A program made the translations under genes and the position numbers. From NCBI RefSeq assembly GCF_003697165.2, contig NZ_CP033092.2:124001-188000 (forward strand): a DNA stretch of 64,000 nucleotides, in the 5' to 3' direction. The notes below the pieces were generated by a model. It had not been told where the DNA came from. It made no database searches and worked only from the letters and a program-made list of their open reading frames with translations. Position 1 is the first letter of the stretch; every line of letters begins with the position of its first letter. This DNA is from Escherichia coli DSM 30083 = JCM 1649 = ATCC 11775. GTDB lineage: Bacteria; Pseudomonadota; Gammaproteobacteria; Enterobacterales; Enterobacteriaceae. Of the stretch, positions 26,064 through 34,986 are shown one piece after another.

Positions 26064-27518
26064 ATGTATATCGGGATAGATCTTGGCACCTCGGGCGTAA
26101 AAGTTATTTTGCTCAACGAGCAGGGTGAGGTGGTTGCTGCGCAAACGGAAAAGCTGACCGTTTCGCGCCCGCATCCACTCTGGTCGGAACAAGACCCGGA
26201 ACAGTGGTGGCAGGCAACTGATCGCGCAATGAAAGCTCTGGGCGTTCAGCATTCTCTGCAAGACGTTAAAGCATTAGGTATTGCCGGACAGATGCACGGT
26301 GCAACCTTACTGGATGCTCAGCAACGGGTGTTACGCCCTGCCATTTTGTGGAACGACGGGCGCTGTGCGCAAGAGTGCACTTTGCTGGAAGCGCGAGTTC
26401 CGCAATCGCGGGTGATTACCGGCAACCTGATGATGCCCGGATTTACTGCGCCTAAATTGCTATGGGTTCAGCGGCATGAGCCGGAGATATTCCGTCAAAT
26501 CGATAAAGTATTATTACCGAAAGATTACTTGCGTCTGCGTATGACGGGGGAGTTTGCCAGCGATATGTCTGACGCAGCTGGCACTATGTGGCTGGATGTC
26601 GCAAAGCGTGACTGGAGCGATCTCATGCTGCAGGCTTGCCACTTATCTCGTGACCAGATGCCCGCATTATACGAAGGCAGCGAAATTACTGGTGCTTTGT
26701 TACCTGAAGTTGCGAAAGCGTGGGGTATGGCGGCGGTGCCAGTTATCGCAGGCGGTGGCGACAATGCAGCTGGTGCGGTTGGTGTGGGAATGGTTGATGC
26801 TAATCAGGCAATGTTATCGCTGGGGACGTCGGGGGTCTATTTTGCTGTCAGCGAAGGGTTCTTAAGCAAGCCAGAAAGCGCCGTACATAGCTTTTGCCAT
26901 GCGTTACCGCAACGTTGGCATTTAATGTCTGTAATGCTGAGTGCGGCTTCGTGTCTGGATTGGGCCGCGAAATTAACCGGCCTGAGCAATGTCCCTGCTT
27001 TAATCACTGCAGCTCAACAGGCTGATGAAAGTGCCGAGCCAGTTTGGTTTCTGCCTTATCTTTCCGGCGAGCGTACACCACACAATAATCCCCAGGCGAA
27101 AGGGGGTTTCTTTGGTTTGACTCATCAACATGGCCCCAATGAACTGGCGCGAGCAGTGCTGGAAGGCGTGGGTTATGCGCTGGCAGATGGCATGGATGTC
27201 GTGCATGCCTGCGGCATTAAACCGCAAAGTGTTACGTTGATTGGTGGCGGGGCGCGTAGTGAGTACTGGCGTCAAATGCTGGCGGACATCAGCGGTCAGC
27301 AACTGGATTACCGCACGGGTGGCGATGTGGGGCCAGCACTGGGCGCAGCAAGGCTGGCGCAGATTGCGGCGAATCCAGAGAAATCGCTCATTGAGTTGTT
27401 GCCGCAACTACCATTAGAACAGTCGCATCTACCAGATGCGCAGCGTTATGCCGCTTATCAGCCACGACGAGAAACGTTCCGTCGCCTCTATCAGCAACTT
27501 CTGCCATTAATGGCGTAA
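26064..27518 (+). CDS. xylB: Xylulokinase XylB
   Basis: This 484-residue FGGY kinase phosphorylates D-xylulose to D-xylulose 5-phosphate. The N-terminal GIDLGTSGVKVILL phosphate loop, GQMHGATLLD, the catalytic Asp in GGGDNAAGAVGVG and the ATP motif LIGGGARSEYWRQM are all present, so it looks functional. It is the second gene of the xylAB operon, 71 bp after xylA; a short hairpin (GCCCGGTTATCAGTAGCGATACCGGG type) sits in the gap. AAGGAACGATCG precedes the start. Confidence 0.96.
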   Translation: MYIGIDLGTSGVKVILLNEQGEVVAAQTEKLTVSRPHPLWSEQDPEQWWQATDRAMKALGVQHSLQDVKALGIAGQMHGATLLDAQQRVLRPAILWNDGRCAQECTLLEARVPQSRVITGNLMMPGFTAPKLLWVQRHEPEIFRQIDKVLLPKDYLRLRMTGEFASDMSDAAGTMWLDVAKRDWSDLMLQACHLSRDQMPALYEGSEITGALLPEVAKAWGMAAVPVIAGGGDNAAGAVGVGMVDANQAMLSLGTSGVYFAVSEGFLSKPESAVHSFCHALPQRWHLMSVMLSAASCLDWAAKLTGLSNVPALITAAQQADESAEPVWFLPYLSGERTPHNNPQAKGGFFGLTHQHGPNELARAVLEGVGYALADGMDVVHACGIKPQSVTLIGGGARSEYWRQMLADISGQQLDYRTGGDVGPALGAARLAQIAANPEKSLIELLPQLPLEQSHLPDAQRYAAYQPRRETFRRLYQQLLPLMA

Positions 27519-27520
27519 AC

Positions 27521-27551
27521 GTTATCCCCTGCCTGACCGGGTGGGGGATAA
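27521..27551 (+). terminator. Hairpin after xylB
   Basis: TTATCCCC and GGGGATAA form an 8-bp stem around a GC-rich loop immediately after the xylB stop. The T run is weak (ATTC), so termination efficiency is uncertain. Confidence 0.5.
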
Positions 27552-27686
27552 TTCACATCTATATATCTCAGTAATTAATTAATATTTAGTATGAATTTAT
27601 TCTGAAAATCATTTGTTAATGGCATTTTTCAGTTTTGTCTTTCGTTGGTTATTCGTAATGTATCGCTGGTAGATATGGAGATCGTT

Positions 27687-28028
27687 ATGAAAACCTCAAA
27701 GACTGTTGCAAAACTATTATTTGTTGTTGGGGCGCTGGTTTATCTGGTTGGGCTATGGATCTCATGCCCATTGTTAAGTGGAAAAGGCTATTTTCTTGGC
27801 GTGTTAATGACGGCAACTTTTGGCAACTATGCATATCTTCGCGCAGAAAAACTTGGGCAACTGGATGATTTTTTTATCCACGTCTGTCAGTTGGTAGCGT
27901 TAATCACTATCGGTCTCTTGTTTATCGGTGTTTTAAACGCACCTATCAATGCTTATGAAATGGTGATCTATCCCATCGCCTTTTTTGTCTGCTTGTTTGG
28001 TCAAATGCGTTTGTTTCGCTCGGCATGA
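27687..28028 (+). CDS. yiaB: YiaB, small YiaA/B-domain membrane protein
   Basis: This 113-residue inner-membrane protein has four hydrophobic segments arranged as two helix pairs, the YiaAB two-helix domain (VVGALVYLVGLWIS and the related TIGLLFIGVLNAP). Its function is unknown. It is 46 bp upstream of the homologous yiaA, and the two look like a duplicated pair. ATG 27687 is chosen because GGAG lies 8 bases upstream and the family length fits. Confidence 0.9.
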   Translation: MKTSKTVAKLLFVVGALVYLVGLWISCPLLSGKGYFLGVLMTATFGNYAYLRAEKLGQLDDFFIHVCQLVALITIGLLFIGVLNAPINAYEMVIYPIAFFVCLFGQMRLFRSA

Positions 28029-28073
28029 GCAACATAAAGTTCTTACACATTCAGGAATGAAAGGAATACTGTG

Positions 28074-28511
28074 ATGGACAACAAAATATCAACCTATTCT
28101 CCGGCATTTAGTATTGTTTCATGGGTAGCCCTTATTGGCGGTATTGTTACCTATCTGTTAGGACTATGGAATGCAGAGATGCAGTTAAATGAAAAAGGGT
28201 ATTATTTTGCCGTACTGGTATTAGGTTTGTTTTCCGCGGCGTCTTATCAAAAGACCGTTCGGGACAAGTATGAAGGCATACCTACCACCCCCATTTATTA
28301 TATGACTTGCCTTACGGTCTTTATTATCTCTGTTGCGTTGTTGCTGGTAGGTCTATGGAATGCAACGTTATTACTCAGCGAAAAAGGCTTTTATGGGCTG
28401 GCTTTCTTCTTAAGCTTGTTTGGTGCAGTAGCGGTGCAGAAGAATATTCATGATGCCGGAATAAACCCACCAAAAGAAACACAGGTTACCCAGGAAGAAT
28501 ACAGCGAATAA
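28074..28511 (+). CDS. yiaA: YiaA, YiaA/B-domain membrane protein
   Basis: This 145-residue inner-membrane protein contains two YiaAB units, each a helix pair with the repeated string TYLLGLWNAEMQLNEKGYYF and the counterpart LVGLWNATLLLSEKGFYG, so internal duplication is visible. The C-terminal tail is hydrophilic. The function is unknown. The adjacent GTG at 28071 is in frame, but ATG 28074 gives the usual protein. It is followed by a strong hairpin shared with convergent wecH. Confidence 0.9.
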   Translation: MDNKISTYSPAFSIVSWVALIGGIVTYLLGLWNAEMQLNEKGYYFAVLVLGLFSAASYQKTVRDKYEGIPTTPIYYMTCLTVFIISVALLLVGLWNATLLLSEKGFYGLAFFLSLFGAVAVQKNIHDAGINPPKETQVTQEEYSE

Positions 28512-28518
28512 TTCACGT

Positions 28519-28548
28519 AAGCCCGGTCAGTCCAATGTGACCGGGCTT
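28519..28548. terminator. Bidirectional hairpin between yiaA and wecH
   Basis: AAGCCCGGTCA and TGACCGGGCTT form an 11-bp stem around an 8-base loop, between convergent genes. Confidence 0.8.
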
Positions 28549-28552
28549 CTAC

Positions 28553-29548
28553 TTAACTCACTAATCTGTTTCTGTCGATTCGTTGTACCAGCATAGAAAG
28601 TAATAAACTCACTGCCAGAGTCGCACAAAAGATCCAAATAATATCCAGTATTGGCCAGTTTTTAAGCTCAATCCCCCGGGTGCGCAGTGCATGGATAATC
28701 AATGCATGGAACCCGTATATACCTAACGAATGGCGGGAGATTAAGCCAAGTCCGCAAATGGTACGCGTATACAGCGTGTTTTTAACCAGAGTCAATAACG
28801 CGATTGCGCAGATAAAAACCATCGGCCCACAGTAAAGATACCAGGTATCGGCAAAATTTCCGCGCCACTGTAATTCATATAATGTCCCGCGAGAGATAAT
28901 AAAAACCCCCGTCGCAAACAGTGCGGCGCTCACCCACGACAGTGCTTTATGCTGTGTGTCCATCATCCCTATAGCGCGGCCCAACATGCCATAAAGGATG
29001 TAGTAAAAAGTATCGCCATTGATATATAAGTTAATTGGCAGCCATTCAAAACCGTCGATTTTCTGCGGCACGGTGTTTGGGTTAGCGATGATACCAATCA
29101 CCACCATTAGCACCAGCAACATTTTTCCGCCGACGTTCTTCACCTGAATCAGCGGTGAAACCAGATAAATCACTGCAATCGCGAAGAAAAACCATAAATG
29201 GTAAAACACTGGCTTTTGCAGCAGGTTTTTCAGCGCTAACTCCACATTGATGGAGGTAAACAGCGCAATGTAGAGCAGCGCGATTGCGCTATAAAAAAAC
29301 AGGCATAAGCCGATACGCAAGAAATGACGCGACTGGGCGCTGCGTTCGCCAAAAAAGAGATAGCCGGAAATCATGAAAAATAGCGGCACACTGACACGAG
29401 AGGCAGAATTCAGAACATTGGCGATATCCCAGGTGATGGGGCTAACACTATGAGCATTGGTCACATACCAGGTAGTGGTGTGAATCATCACCACCATTAA
29501 ACACGCTATCCCTCGCAGGTTATCAATCCAGTAAATTTTGGGCTGCAT
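28553..29548 (-). CDS. wecH: O-acetyltransferase WecH
   Basis: This 331-residue polytopic inner-membrane protein of the acyltransferase-3 family has about ten hydrophobic segments. The N-terminal IYWIDNLRGIACLMVVMIHTT holds the conserved Arg and His of the family. In K-12 WecH (YiaH) O-acetylates enterobacterial common antigen. It is transcribed alone and is convergent with yiaA. Confidence 0.93.
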   Translation of the reverse strand: MQPKIYWIDNLRGIACLMVVMIHTTTWYVTNAHSVSPITWDIANVLNSASRVSVPLFFMISGYLFFGERSAQSRHFLRIGLCLFFYSAIALLYIALFTSINVELALKNLLQKPVFYHLWFFFAIAVIYLVSPLIQVKNVGGKMLLVLMVVIGIIANPNTVPQKIDGFEWLPINLYINGDTFYYILYGMLGRAIGMMDTQHKALSWVSAALFATGVFIISRGTLYELQWRGNFADTWYLYCGPMVFICAIALLTLVKNTLYTRTICGLGLISRHSLGIYGFHALIIHALRTRGIELKNWPILDIIWIFCATLAVSLLLSMLVQRIDRNRLVS

Positions 29549-29722
29549 CTGTGTCTCTGTATCTGGTTAAAAAAAGTCTGACCGATAAATCATTCAGTTG
29601 GCGCACTGGAATAATCTGAGTTTTATCACTACAGCTTATAGAGGCTTAAGGAAATTCGTAAGATATCAGCCACTATACCGATATAAATAATAAGACTCAC
29701 CTGCAAACCAGACGGTAATTTA

Positions 29723-30022
29723 ATGATGATGAACGCTTTCTTTCCAGCAATGGCGCTTATTGTGCTAGTGGGTTGTTCTACACCGCCACCCGTGCAGAAA
29801 GCACAACGGGTAAAGGTTGATCCTCTGCGTTCGTTGAATATGGAAGCGTTATGCAAGGATCAGGCGGCAAAACGTTATAACACCGGCGAGCAAAAAATCG
29901 ACGTCACCGCCTTCGAACAGTTCCAGGGAAGCTATGAAATGCGCGGTTATACCTTCCGGAAAGAGCAGTTTGTCTGTTCTTTTGACGCGGATGGCCATTT
30001 TTTGCATCTTTCCATGCGTTAA
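29723..30022 (+). CDS. ysaB: YsaB, small lipoprotein
   Basis: This 99-residue protein has a lipoprotein signal sequence with lipobox ALIVLVGC, so it should be lipid-anchored in the envelope. The mature part has two further Cys residues (LCKD and QFVCSF). The function is unknown. It lies 94 bp upstream of glyQ on the same strand. Confidence 0.88.
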   Translation: MMMNAFFPAMALIVLVGCSTPPPVQKAQRVKVDPLRSLNMEALCKDQAAKRYNTGEQKIDVTAFEQFQGSYEMRGYTFRKEQFVCSFDADGHFLHLSMR

Positions 30023-30116
30023 GCCCTGCTTTTTCCCGTTTCGTACTGTATATCTTCCATCCAGCGGGTATACTGATCCCTTCCTTTAAATCCACACGTA
30101 TCCAGCACGAAATAAT

Positions 30117-31028
30117 ATGCAAAAGTTTGATACCAGGACCTTCCAGGGCTTGATCCTGACCTTACAGGATTACTGGGCTCGCCAGGGCTGCACCATTGTT
30201 CAACCATTGGACATGGAAGTCGGCGCGGGAACCTCTCACCCAATGACCTGTCTGCGCGCGCTGGGGCCAGAACCGATGGCGGCTGCTTATGTTCAGCCTT
30301 CTCGTCGCCCGACCGATGGTCGCTACGGCGAAAACCCCAACCGTTTACAGCACTACTATCAGTTCCAGGTGGTCATTAAGCCATCGCCGGACAATATTCA
30401 GGAGCTGTACCTCGGTTCTCTGAAAGAGCTGGGCATGGACCCGACCATCCACGACATCCGTTTCGTGGAAGATAACTGGGAAAACCCGACGCTGGGTGCC
30501 TGGGGGCTGGGCTGGGAAGTGTGGCTAAACGGCATGGAAGTGACGCAGTTCACTTACTTCCAGCAGGTTGGTGGTCTGGAATGTAAACCGGTTACCGGTG
30601 AGATCACCTACGGTCTGGAACGTCTGGCCATGTACATTCAGGGCGTAGACAGCGTTTACGACCTGGTCTGGAGCGACGGCCCGCTGGGTAAAACCACCTA
30701 CGGCGACGTGTTCCATCAGAACGAAGTGGAGCAGTCCACTTACAACTTCGAATACGCGGATGTGGACTTCTTGTTCACCTGCTTCGAGCAGTACGAGAAA
30801 GAAGCGCAGCAGTTGCTGGCGCTGGAAAATCCGCTGCCGCTGCCAGCCTACGAGCGTATTCTGAAAGCCGCCCACAGCTTCAACCTGCTGGATGCGCGTA
30901 AAGCCATCTCCGTCACCGAGCGTCAGCGCTACATTCTGCGCATTCGCACCCTGACCAAAGCAGTGGCAGAAGCATACTACGCTTCCCGTGAAGCCCTCGG
31001 CTTCCCGATGTGCAACAAAGATAAGTAA
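30117..31028 (+). CDS. glyQ: Glycyl-tRNA synthetase alpha subunit
   Basis: This 303-residue catalytic subunit of the alpha2-beta2 bacterial glycyl-tRNA synthetase is a class II enzyme. Class II motifs and the alpha-subunit string [16 protein letters not shown] are clear, as is [20 protein letters not shown]. It activates glycine and charges tRNA-Gly together with GlyS, which begins 9 bp later. Confidence 0.98.
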
Positions 31029-31037
31029 GAGGCGGCT

Positions 31038-33107
31038 ATGTCTGAGAAAACTTTTCTGGTGGAAATCGGCACTGAAGAGCTGCCACCAAAAGCACTACGC
31101 AGCCTGGCTGAGTCCTTTGCTGCGAACTTTACTGCGGAGCTGGATAACGCTGGCCTCGCACACGGCACCGTTCAATGGTTTGCGGCTCCACGTCGTCTGG
31201 CGCTGAAAGTGGCTAACCTGGCGGAAGCGCAACCGGATCGTGAAATCGAAAAACGCGGCCCGGCAATTGCCCAGGCGTTCGACGCTGAAGGCAAACCGAG
31301 CAAAGCGGCAGAAGGCTGGGCGCGTGGCTGCGGTATTACCGTTGACCAGGCCGAGCGTCTGACCACTGACAAAGGCGAATGGCTGCTGTATCGCGCCCAT
31401 GTGAAGGGCGAAAGCACCGAAGCACTGCTGCCGAATATGGTTGCGACTTCGCTGGCGAAACTGCCGATCCCGAAACTGATGCGTTGGGGCGCAAGCGACG
31501 TGCACTTCGTGCGTCCGGTGCACACCGTGACCCTGCTGCTGGGCGACAAAGTTATTCCGGCAACCATTCTGGGCATTCAGTCCGATCGCGTGATTCGCGG
31601 CCACCGCTTTATGGGCGAGCCGGAATTCACCATCGATAATGCCGATCAGTATCCGGAAATTCTGCGTGAGCGCGGTAAAGTCATCGCCGATTACGAAGAA
31701 CGTAAAGCGAAGATTAAAGCCGATGCCGAAGAAGCGGCGCGTAAGATTGGCGGTAACGCTGACTTAAGCGAAAGCCTGTTGGAAGAAGTCGCTTCGCTGG
31801 TGGAATGGCCGGTTGTGCTGACCGCAAAATTCGAAGAGAAATTCCTCGCGGTGCCGTCTGAAGCGCTGGTTTACACCATGAAAGGTGACCAGAAGTACTT
31901 CCCGGTGTATGCGAACGACGGCAAACTGCTGCCGAACTTTATCTTCGTTGCCAACATCGAATCGAAAGATCCGCAGCAAATTATCTCTGGTAACGAGAAA
32001 GTCGTTCGTCCACGTCTGGCGGATGCTGAGTTCTTCTTCAATACCGACCGTAAAAAACGTCTGGAAGATAACCTGCCGCGCCTGCAAACCGTGCTGTTCC
32101 AGCAACAGCTGGGGACGCTGCGCGACAAAACTGACCGCATCCAGGCGCTGGCTGGCTGGATCGCCGAACAGATTGGCGCTGACGTTAACCACGCTACCCG
32201 TGCGGGCCTGCTGTCTAAGTGTGACCTGATGACCAACATGGTCTTCGAGTTCACCGACACCCAGGGCGTTATGGGGATGCACTACGCGCGTCACGATGGC
32301 GAAGCGGAAGATGTCGCGGTGGCGCTGAATGAGCAGTATCAGCCGCGCTTTGCCGGTGATGACCTGCCGTCCAACCCGGTAGCCTGTGCGCTGGCGATTG
32401 CTGACAAGATGGATACCCTGGCGGGTATATTCGGTATCGGTCAGCATCCGAAAGGCGACAAAGACCCGTTTGCGTTGCGTCGTGCCGCACTTGGCGTGCT
32501 GCGTATTATCGTTGAGAAGAACCTCAACCTTGATCTGCAAACGCTGACCGAAGAAGCGGTGCGTCTGTATGGCGATAAGCTGACTAATGCCAACGTGGTT
32601 GATGATGTTATCGACTTTATGCTCGGTCGCTTCCGCGCCTGGTATCAGGACGAAGGTTACACCGTTGACACCATCCAGGCGGTACTGGCGCGTCGTCCGA
32701 CTCGTCCGGCTGATTTCGATGCCCGTATGAAAGCGGTATCGCACTTCCGTACCCTGGAAGCAGCTGCAGCACTGGCGGCGGCGAACAAACGTGTATCTAA
32801 CATTCTGGCGAAATCTGACGAAGTGCTGAGCGATCGCGTGAATGCCTCTACTCTGAAAGAGCCGGAAGAAATTAAGCTGGCTATGCAGGTTGTGGTGCTA
32901 CGTGACAAGCTGGAGCCGTACTTTGCGGAAGGTCGTTACCAGGATGCGCTGGTCGAACTGGCTGAGCTGCGTGAACCGGTCGATGCTTTCTTCGATAAAG
33001 TGATGGTCATGGTTGATGATAAAGAATTGCGTATCAACCGTCTGACCATGCTGGAAAAACTGCGCGAACTGTTCCTGCGCGTTGCGGATATTTCGCTGTT
33101 GCAGTAA
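31038..33107 (+). CDS. glyS: Glycyl-tRNA synthetase beta subunit
   Basis: This 689-residue tRNA-binding subunit partners GlyQ. The start LVEIGTEELPPKALRSLAESF is diagnostic, and the HD-like and anticodon-binding C-terminal region ends MLEKLRELFLRVADISLLQ. The frame is intact throughout. A strong terminator follows. Confidence 0.98.
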   Translation: MSEKTFLVEIGTEELPPKALRSLAESFAANFTAELDNAGLAHGTVQWFAAPRRLALKVANLAEAQPDREIEKRGPAIAQAFDAEGKPSKAAEGWARGCGITVDQAERLTTDKGEWLLYRAHVKGESTEALLPNMVATSLAKLPIPKLMRWGASDVHFVRPVHTVTLLLGDKVIPATILGIQSDRVIRGHRFMGEPEFTIDNADQYPEILRERGKVIADYEERKAKIKADAEEAARKIGGNADLSESLLEEVASLVEWPVVLTAKFEEKFLAVPSEALVYTMKGDQKYFPVYANDGKLLPNFIFVANIESKDPQQIISGNEKVVRPRLADAEFFFNTDRKKRLEDNLPRLQTVLFQQQLGTLRDKTDRIQALAGWIAEQIGADVNHATRAGLLSKCDLMTNMVFEFTDTQGVMGMHYARHDGEAEDVAVALNEQYQPRFAGDDLPSNPVACALAIADKMDTLAGIFGIGQHPKGDKDPFALRRAALGVLRIIVEKNLNLDLQTLTEEAVRLYGDKLTNANVVDDVIDFMLGRFRAWYQDEGYTVDTIQAVLARRPTRPADFDARMKAVSHFRTLEAAAALAAANKRVSNILAKSDEVLSDRVNASTLKEPEEIKLAMQVVVLRDKLEPYFAEGRYQDALVELAELREPVDAFFDKVMVMVDDKELRINRLTMLEKLRELFLRVADISLLQ

Positions 33108-33120
33108 TAACGCCGTTATT

Positions 33121-33150
33121 AAAAAGCCTGCCATCTGGCAGGCTTTTTTT
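33121..33150 (+). terminator. Terminator after glyQS
   Basis: AAAAGCCTGCCA pairs with TGGCAGGCTTTT, and the plus strand ends in a run of T. It lies 14 bases after the glyS stop. Confidence 0.92.
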
Positions 33151-33200
33151 ATCGCTAAATAATACAGCAACCTTTAATAATCTTCTGCTGAATAAAGATT

Positions 33201-33232
33201 ATCTCATATATTAATTTTATGAGATTTTTTTA
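33201..33232 (+). other. AT-rich hairpin with T run before hokA
   Basis: ATCTCATA (33201-33208) and TATGAGAT (33219-33226) flank 10 bases and are followed by a T run. It resembles a weak terminator lying between glyS and the hokA leader. Whether it is a second terminator or part of the hok control region cannot be told from sequence. Confidence 0.45.
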
Positions 33233-33328
33233 GGATTATATCAAGGAGAAGAAACGAACTTATTAAGCTGGAATAGCTGCGGGTGCTTGAGACTGTTTGT
33301 CTCAGGTATTCACCGAAAGGCAGACAGA

Positions 33329-33385
33329 GAAAAGCCCCACCTGACTATAAATCAAAGTGAGGCCCCTCTATGCATAGACACCATA
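33329..33385 (-). ncRNA. sokA: SokA antisense RNA (approximate)
   Basis: The minus strand opposite the hokA/mokA leader reads through GGTGGGGCTTTTCTC, the characteristic 3' terminator of Sok RNAs, and its 5' part covers the mokA start at 33370. Sok RNA blocks translation of the coupled leader frame and thus of the toxin. The ends are estimates. Confidence 0.6.
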
Positions 33386-33582
33386 AGGTTAGCCTCTTAC
33401 TCGTTGGAAATCAACACAGGGGGCTGGGAATGCCGCAGAAATATAGATTACTTTCTTTAATAGTGATTTGTTTCACGCTTTTATTTTTCACCTGGATGAT
33501 AAGAGATTCACTGTGTGAATTGCATATTAAACAGGAGAGTTATGAGCTGGCGGCGTTTTTAGCCTGCAAATTGAAAGAGTAA
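33370..33582 (+). CDS. mokA: MokA leader frame overlapping hokA
   Basis: This 70-residue frame starts at ATG 33370 (MHRHHKVSLLL) and shares frame and stop with hokA, as MokC does with HokC. In hok systems translation of mok is needed for toxin translation, and Sok RNA acts on the mok start. Probably it is regulatory rather than a separate product. Confidence 0.65.
   Translation: MHRHHKVSLLLVGNQHRGLGMPQKYRLLSLIVICFTLLFFTWMIRDSLCELHIKQESYELAAFLACKLKE
33430..33582 (+). CDS. hokA: HokA type I toxin
   Basis: This 50-residue Hok/Gef family membrane toxin has an N-terminal hydrophobic helix (LLSLIVICFTLLFFTWM), then RDSLCELHIKQESYELAAFLACKLKE with the two conserved Cys. When not silenced by SokA it depolarises the inner membrane. 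ATG 33430 follows GGGCTGGGA. In K-12, as I recall, IS150 sits just after this frame and disables the locus; here a terminator follows directly and no IS is present, so the module looks complete. Confidence 0.92.
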   Translation: MPQKYRLLSLIVICFTLLFFTWMIRDSLCELHIKQESYELAAFLACKLKE

Positions 33583-33590
33583 GCGTCTTC

Positions 33591-33616
33591 GGCGGGAAAT
33601 TATTCCCGCCTTTCTT
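33591..33616 (+). terminator. Terminator after hokA
   Basis: GGCGGGAA and TTCCCGCC form an 8-bp stem followed by TTTCTT, 8 bases beyond the hokA stop. Confidence 0.8.
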
Positions 33617-33714
33617 ACGGTGTTGCGCATTCTCATTGCACCCAAATTTATTCTTCACAAAAATAACACTAGATTCTATTACGCGATCGATTATTTATTT
33701 CCTGAAAAACAAAT

Positions 33715-33742
33715 AAAAAAATCCCCGCCAAATGGCAGGGAT
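33715..33742 (-). terminator. Terminator after cspA
   Basis: ATCCCTGCC and GGCGGGGAT pair (one mismatch) on the minus strand, followed by a run of six or more T. It is downstream of the cspA stop. Confidence 0.88.
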
Positions 33743-33769
33743 CTTAGATTCTGTGCTTTTAAGCAGAGA

Positions 33770-33982
33770 TTACAGGCTGGTTACGTTACCAGCTGCCGGG
33801 CCTTTAGCGCCGCTTTCGATGGTGAAGGACACTTTCTGACCTTCGTCCAGAGATTTGTAACCATCGTTCTGGATAGCAGAGAAGTGTACGAACACGTCTT
33901 TAGAGCCATCGTCAGGAGTGATGAAGCCGAAGCCTTTGTCAGCGTTGAACCATTTTACGATACCAGTCATTTTACCGGACAT
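33770..33982 (-). CDS. cspA: Major cold shock protein CspA
   Basis: This 70-residue single cold-shock domain binds RNA and single-stranded DNA and melts mRNA structure at low temperature. RNP1 KGFGFI and RNP2 VFVHFSAI are present. Identity to CspA is supported by the long upstream leader that matches the cspA 5' region as I remember it. AAAGGTAATACACT precedes the start. Confidence 0.97.
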
Positions 33983-34141
33983 AGTGTATTACCTTTAATA
34001 ATTAATTGTGCCTTTCGGCGATATGGCGTGCTTTACAGATTTTGAAGCGTTAAAGGAATGTGCACTACGAGGGGTATCAACGATAACTCTTGAAGGGACT
34101 TGCCTTACTACACTGCTTTAATGGTCTGTACGTCAAACCGT
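33983..34141 (-). promoter_or_regulatory. cspA 159-nt 5' leader with cold box (RNA thermosensor)
   Basis: From the predicted start at 34141 (RNA beginning ACGGTTTGACG) to the ATG the leader is 159 nt, the length known for E. coli cspA. The cold box TTGACGTACAGA lies on the minus strand at 34126-34137. In K-12 this leader refolds with temperature to expose the ribosome-binding site. The transcription start is assigned by similarity, not seen directly. Confidence 0.85.
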
Positions 34142-34262
34142 TGATGTGCATTAAGCCACGCATTGGTGGGTGATGCAACAATTATTTTTCATATTTATGA
34201 TTAATCGGTTGGAAAACGGTCCTGTTATCAGGACCGTAAACAGAAATAAAGTGGATAAAAGT

Positions 34263-34553
34263 CTATTCCATCAACTGCTTACTTAATGCCGGGTTGGCTT
34301 GAATCAAACGCATCAATTTTAGTTCGGCACTTGAAGGCTTCACGCGTCTGGATTCCCATTCCTTTACCATGGCGACTGATACGCCCAAAACCCGGGCAAA
34401 ATCATCGATTTTTAATCCTGTCCCTTTTCGTAACTGCTCAATTTCGGTACAGGACGTTGTTCTGTGCGTCAGGGTAATTTTCTGCGTTTCATCTTTAAAA
34501 ACAATCTGTTCCAGGCTGCTCAACAGCTCATGCATTGGATCTTTATATTCCAT
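34263..34553 (-). CDS. yiaG: YiaG, HTH-type regulator
   Basis: This 96-residue protein has a C-terminal XRE/HigA-like helix-turn-helix (LRKGTGLKIDDFARVLGVSVAMVKEWESRRVKPS). The N-terminal part is short and charged. Such proteins are often antitoxins, but no toxin gene lies next to it. A perfect inverted repeat about 90 bp upstream (34640-34661) could be its operator. Its function is unknown. Confidence 0.9.
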   Translation of the reverse strand: MEYKDPMHELLSSLEQIVFKDETQKITLTHRTTSCTEIEQLRKGTGLKIDDFARVLGVSVAMVKEWESRRVKPSSAELKLMRLIQANPALSKQLME

Positions 34554-34986
34554 TGAAAACTCCTCAAATCACACTGCGGGATCGTGAATTGCATCGAAGC
34601 TCATTAAGAATAGTCGGGAAAAACAGACACAGCGGGGTGTAGTCAGGGCATACTCTGACTATGATTCGATTCAGCCAGTCATTTAGCGTGACTTATAGCC
34701 ACCTAACGATCTGATAAATGCCGATATATCTCTTACCACTCCCGGTTTGTAAAGATTTCGAAAATCTAACGTTCTGCGAAGGCGTAAATCTCTGGCTACA
34801 AAAAAGGCAACGGCAATATCATTTTTTAACAATGAAACAACAAATTAACCTTGTTTCATTTTCTCCATGATTTTACCAGGAAGATTACGTAGAAAGGGTA
34901 TCCTGCAAGCCTGTCCTGGACTATCCTTGTCACGTCAGACACGCGTGTGTCGTTGTGCGCTTTTTTTGGGTGAAAGGAGTAAGAAA
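34554..34986. promoter_or_regulatory. yiaG-yiaF divergent region with two palindromes
   Basis: This 433-bp gap between divergent genes has no convincing gene. TAGTCAG-N8-CTGACTA lies at 34640-34661. AATGAAACAA-N10-TTGTTTCATT lies at 34831-34860 with a following T-rich stretch. A strong AAAGGAGT ribosome-binding site for yiaF ends the region at about 34974-34981. In-frame starts upstream of 34987 exist but are not supported by a lipoprotein signal. Confidence 0.55.

Noticed and set aside
31764..32744. 326-codon open frame on the minus strand
   Set aside because: It is antisense to glyS and is rich in His/Arg/Gln without family resemblance; it is a shadow frame.
33201..33232. CRISPR-like or phage-related repeat before hokA
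   Set aside because: It is a single AT-rich hairpin, not a repeated array; it fits a weak terminator or leader element.
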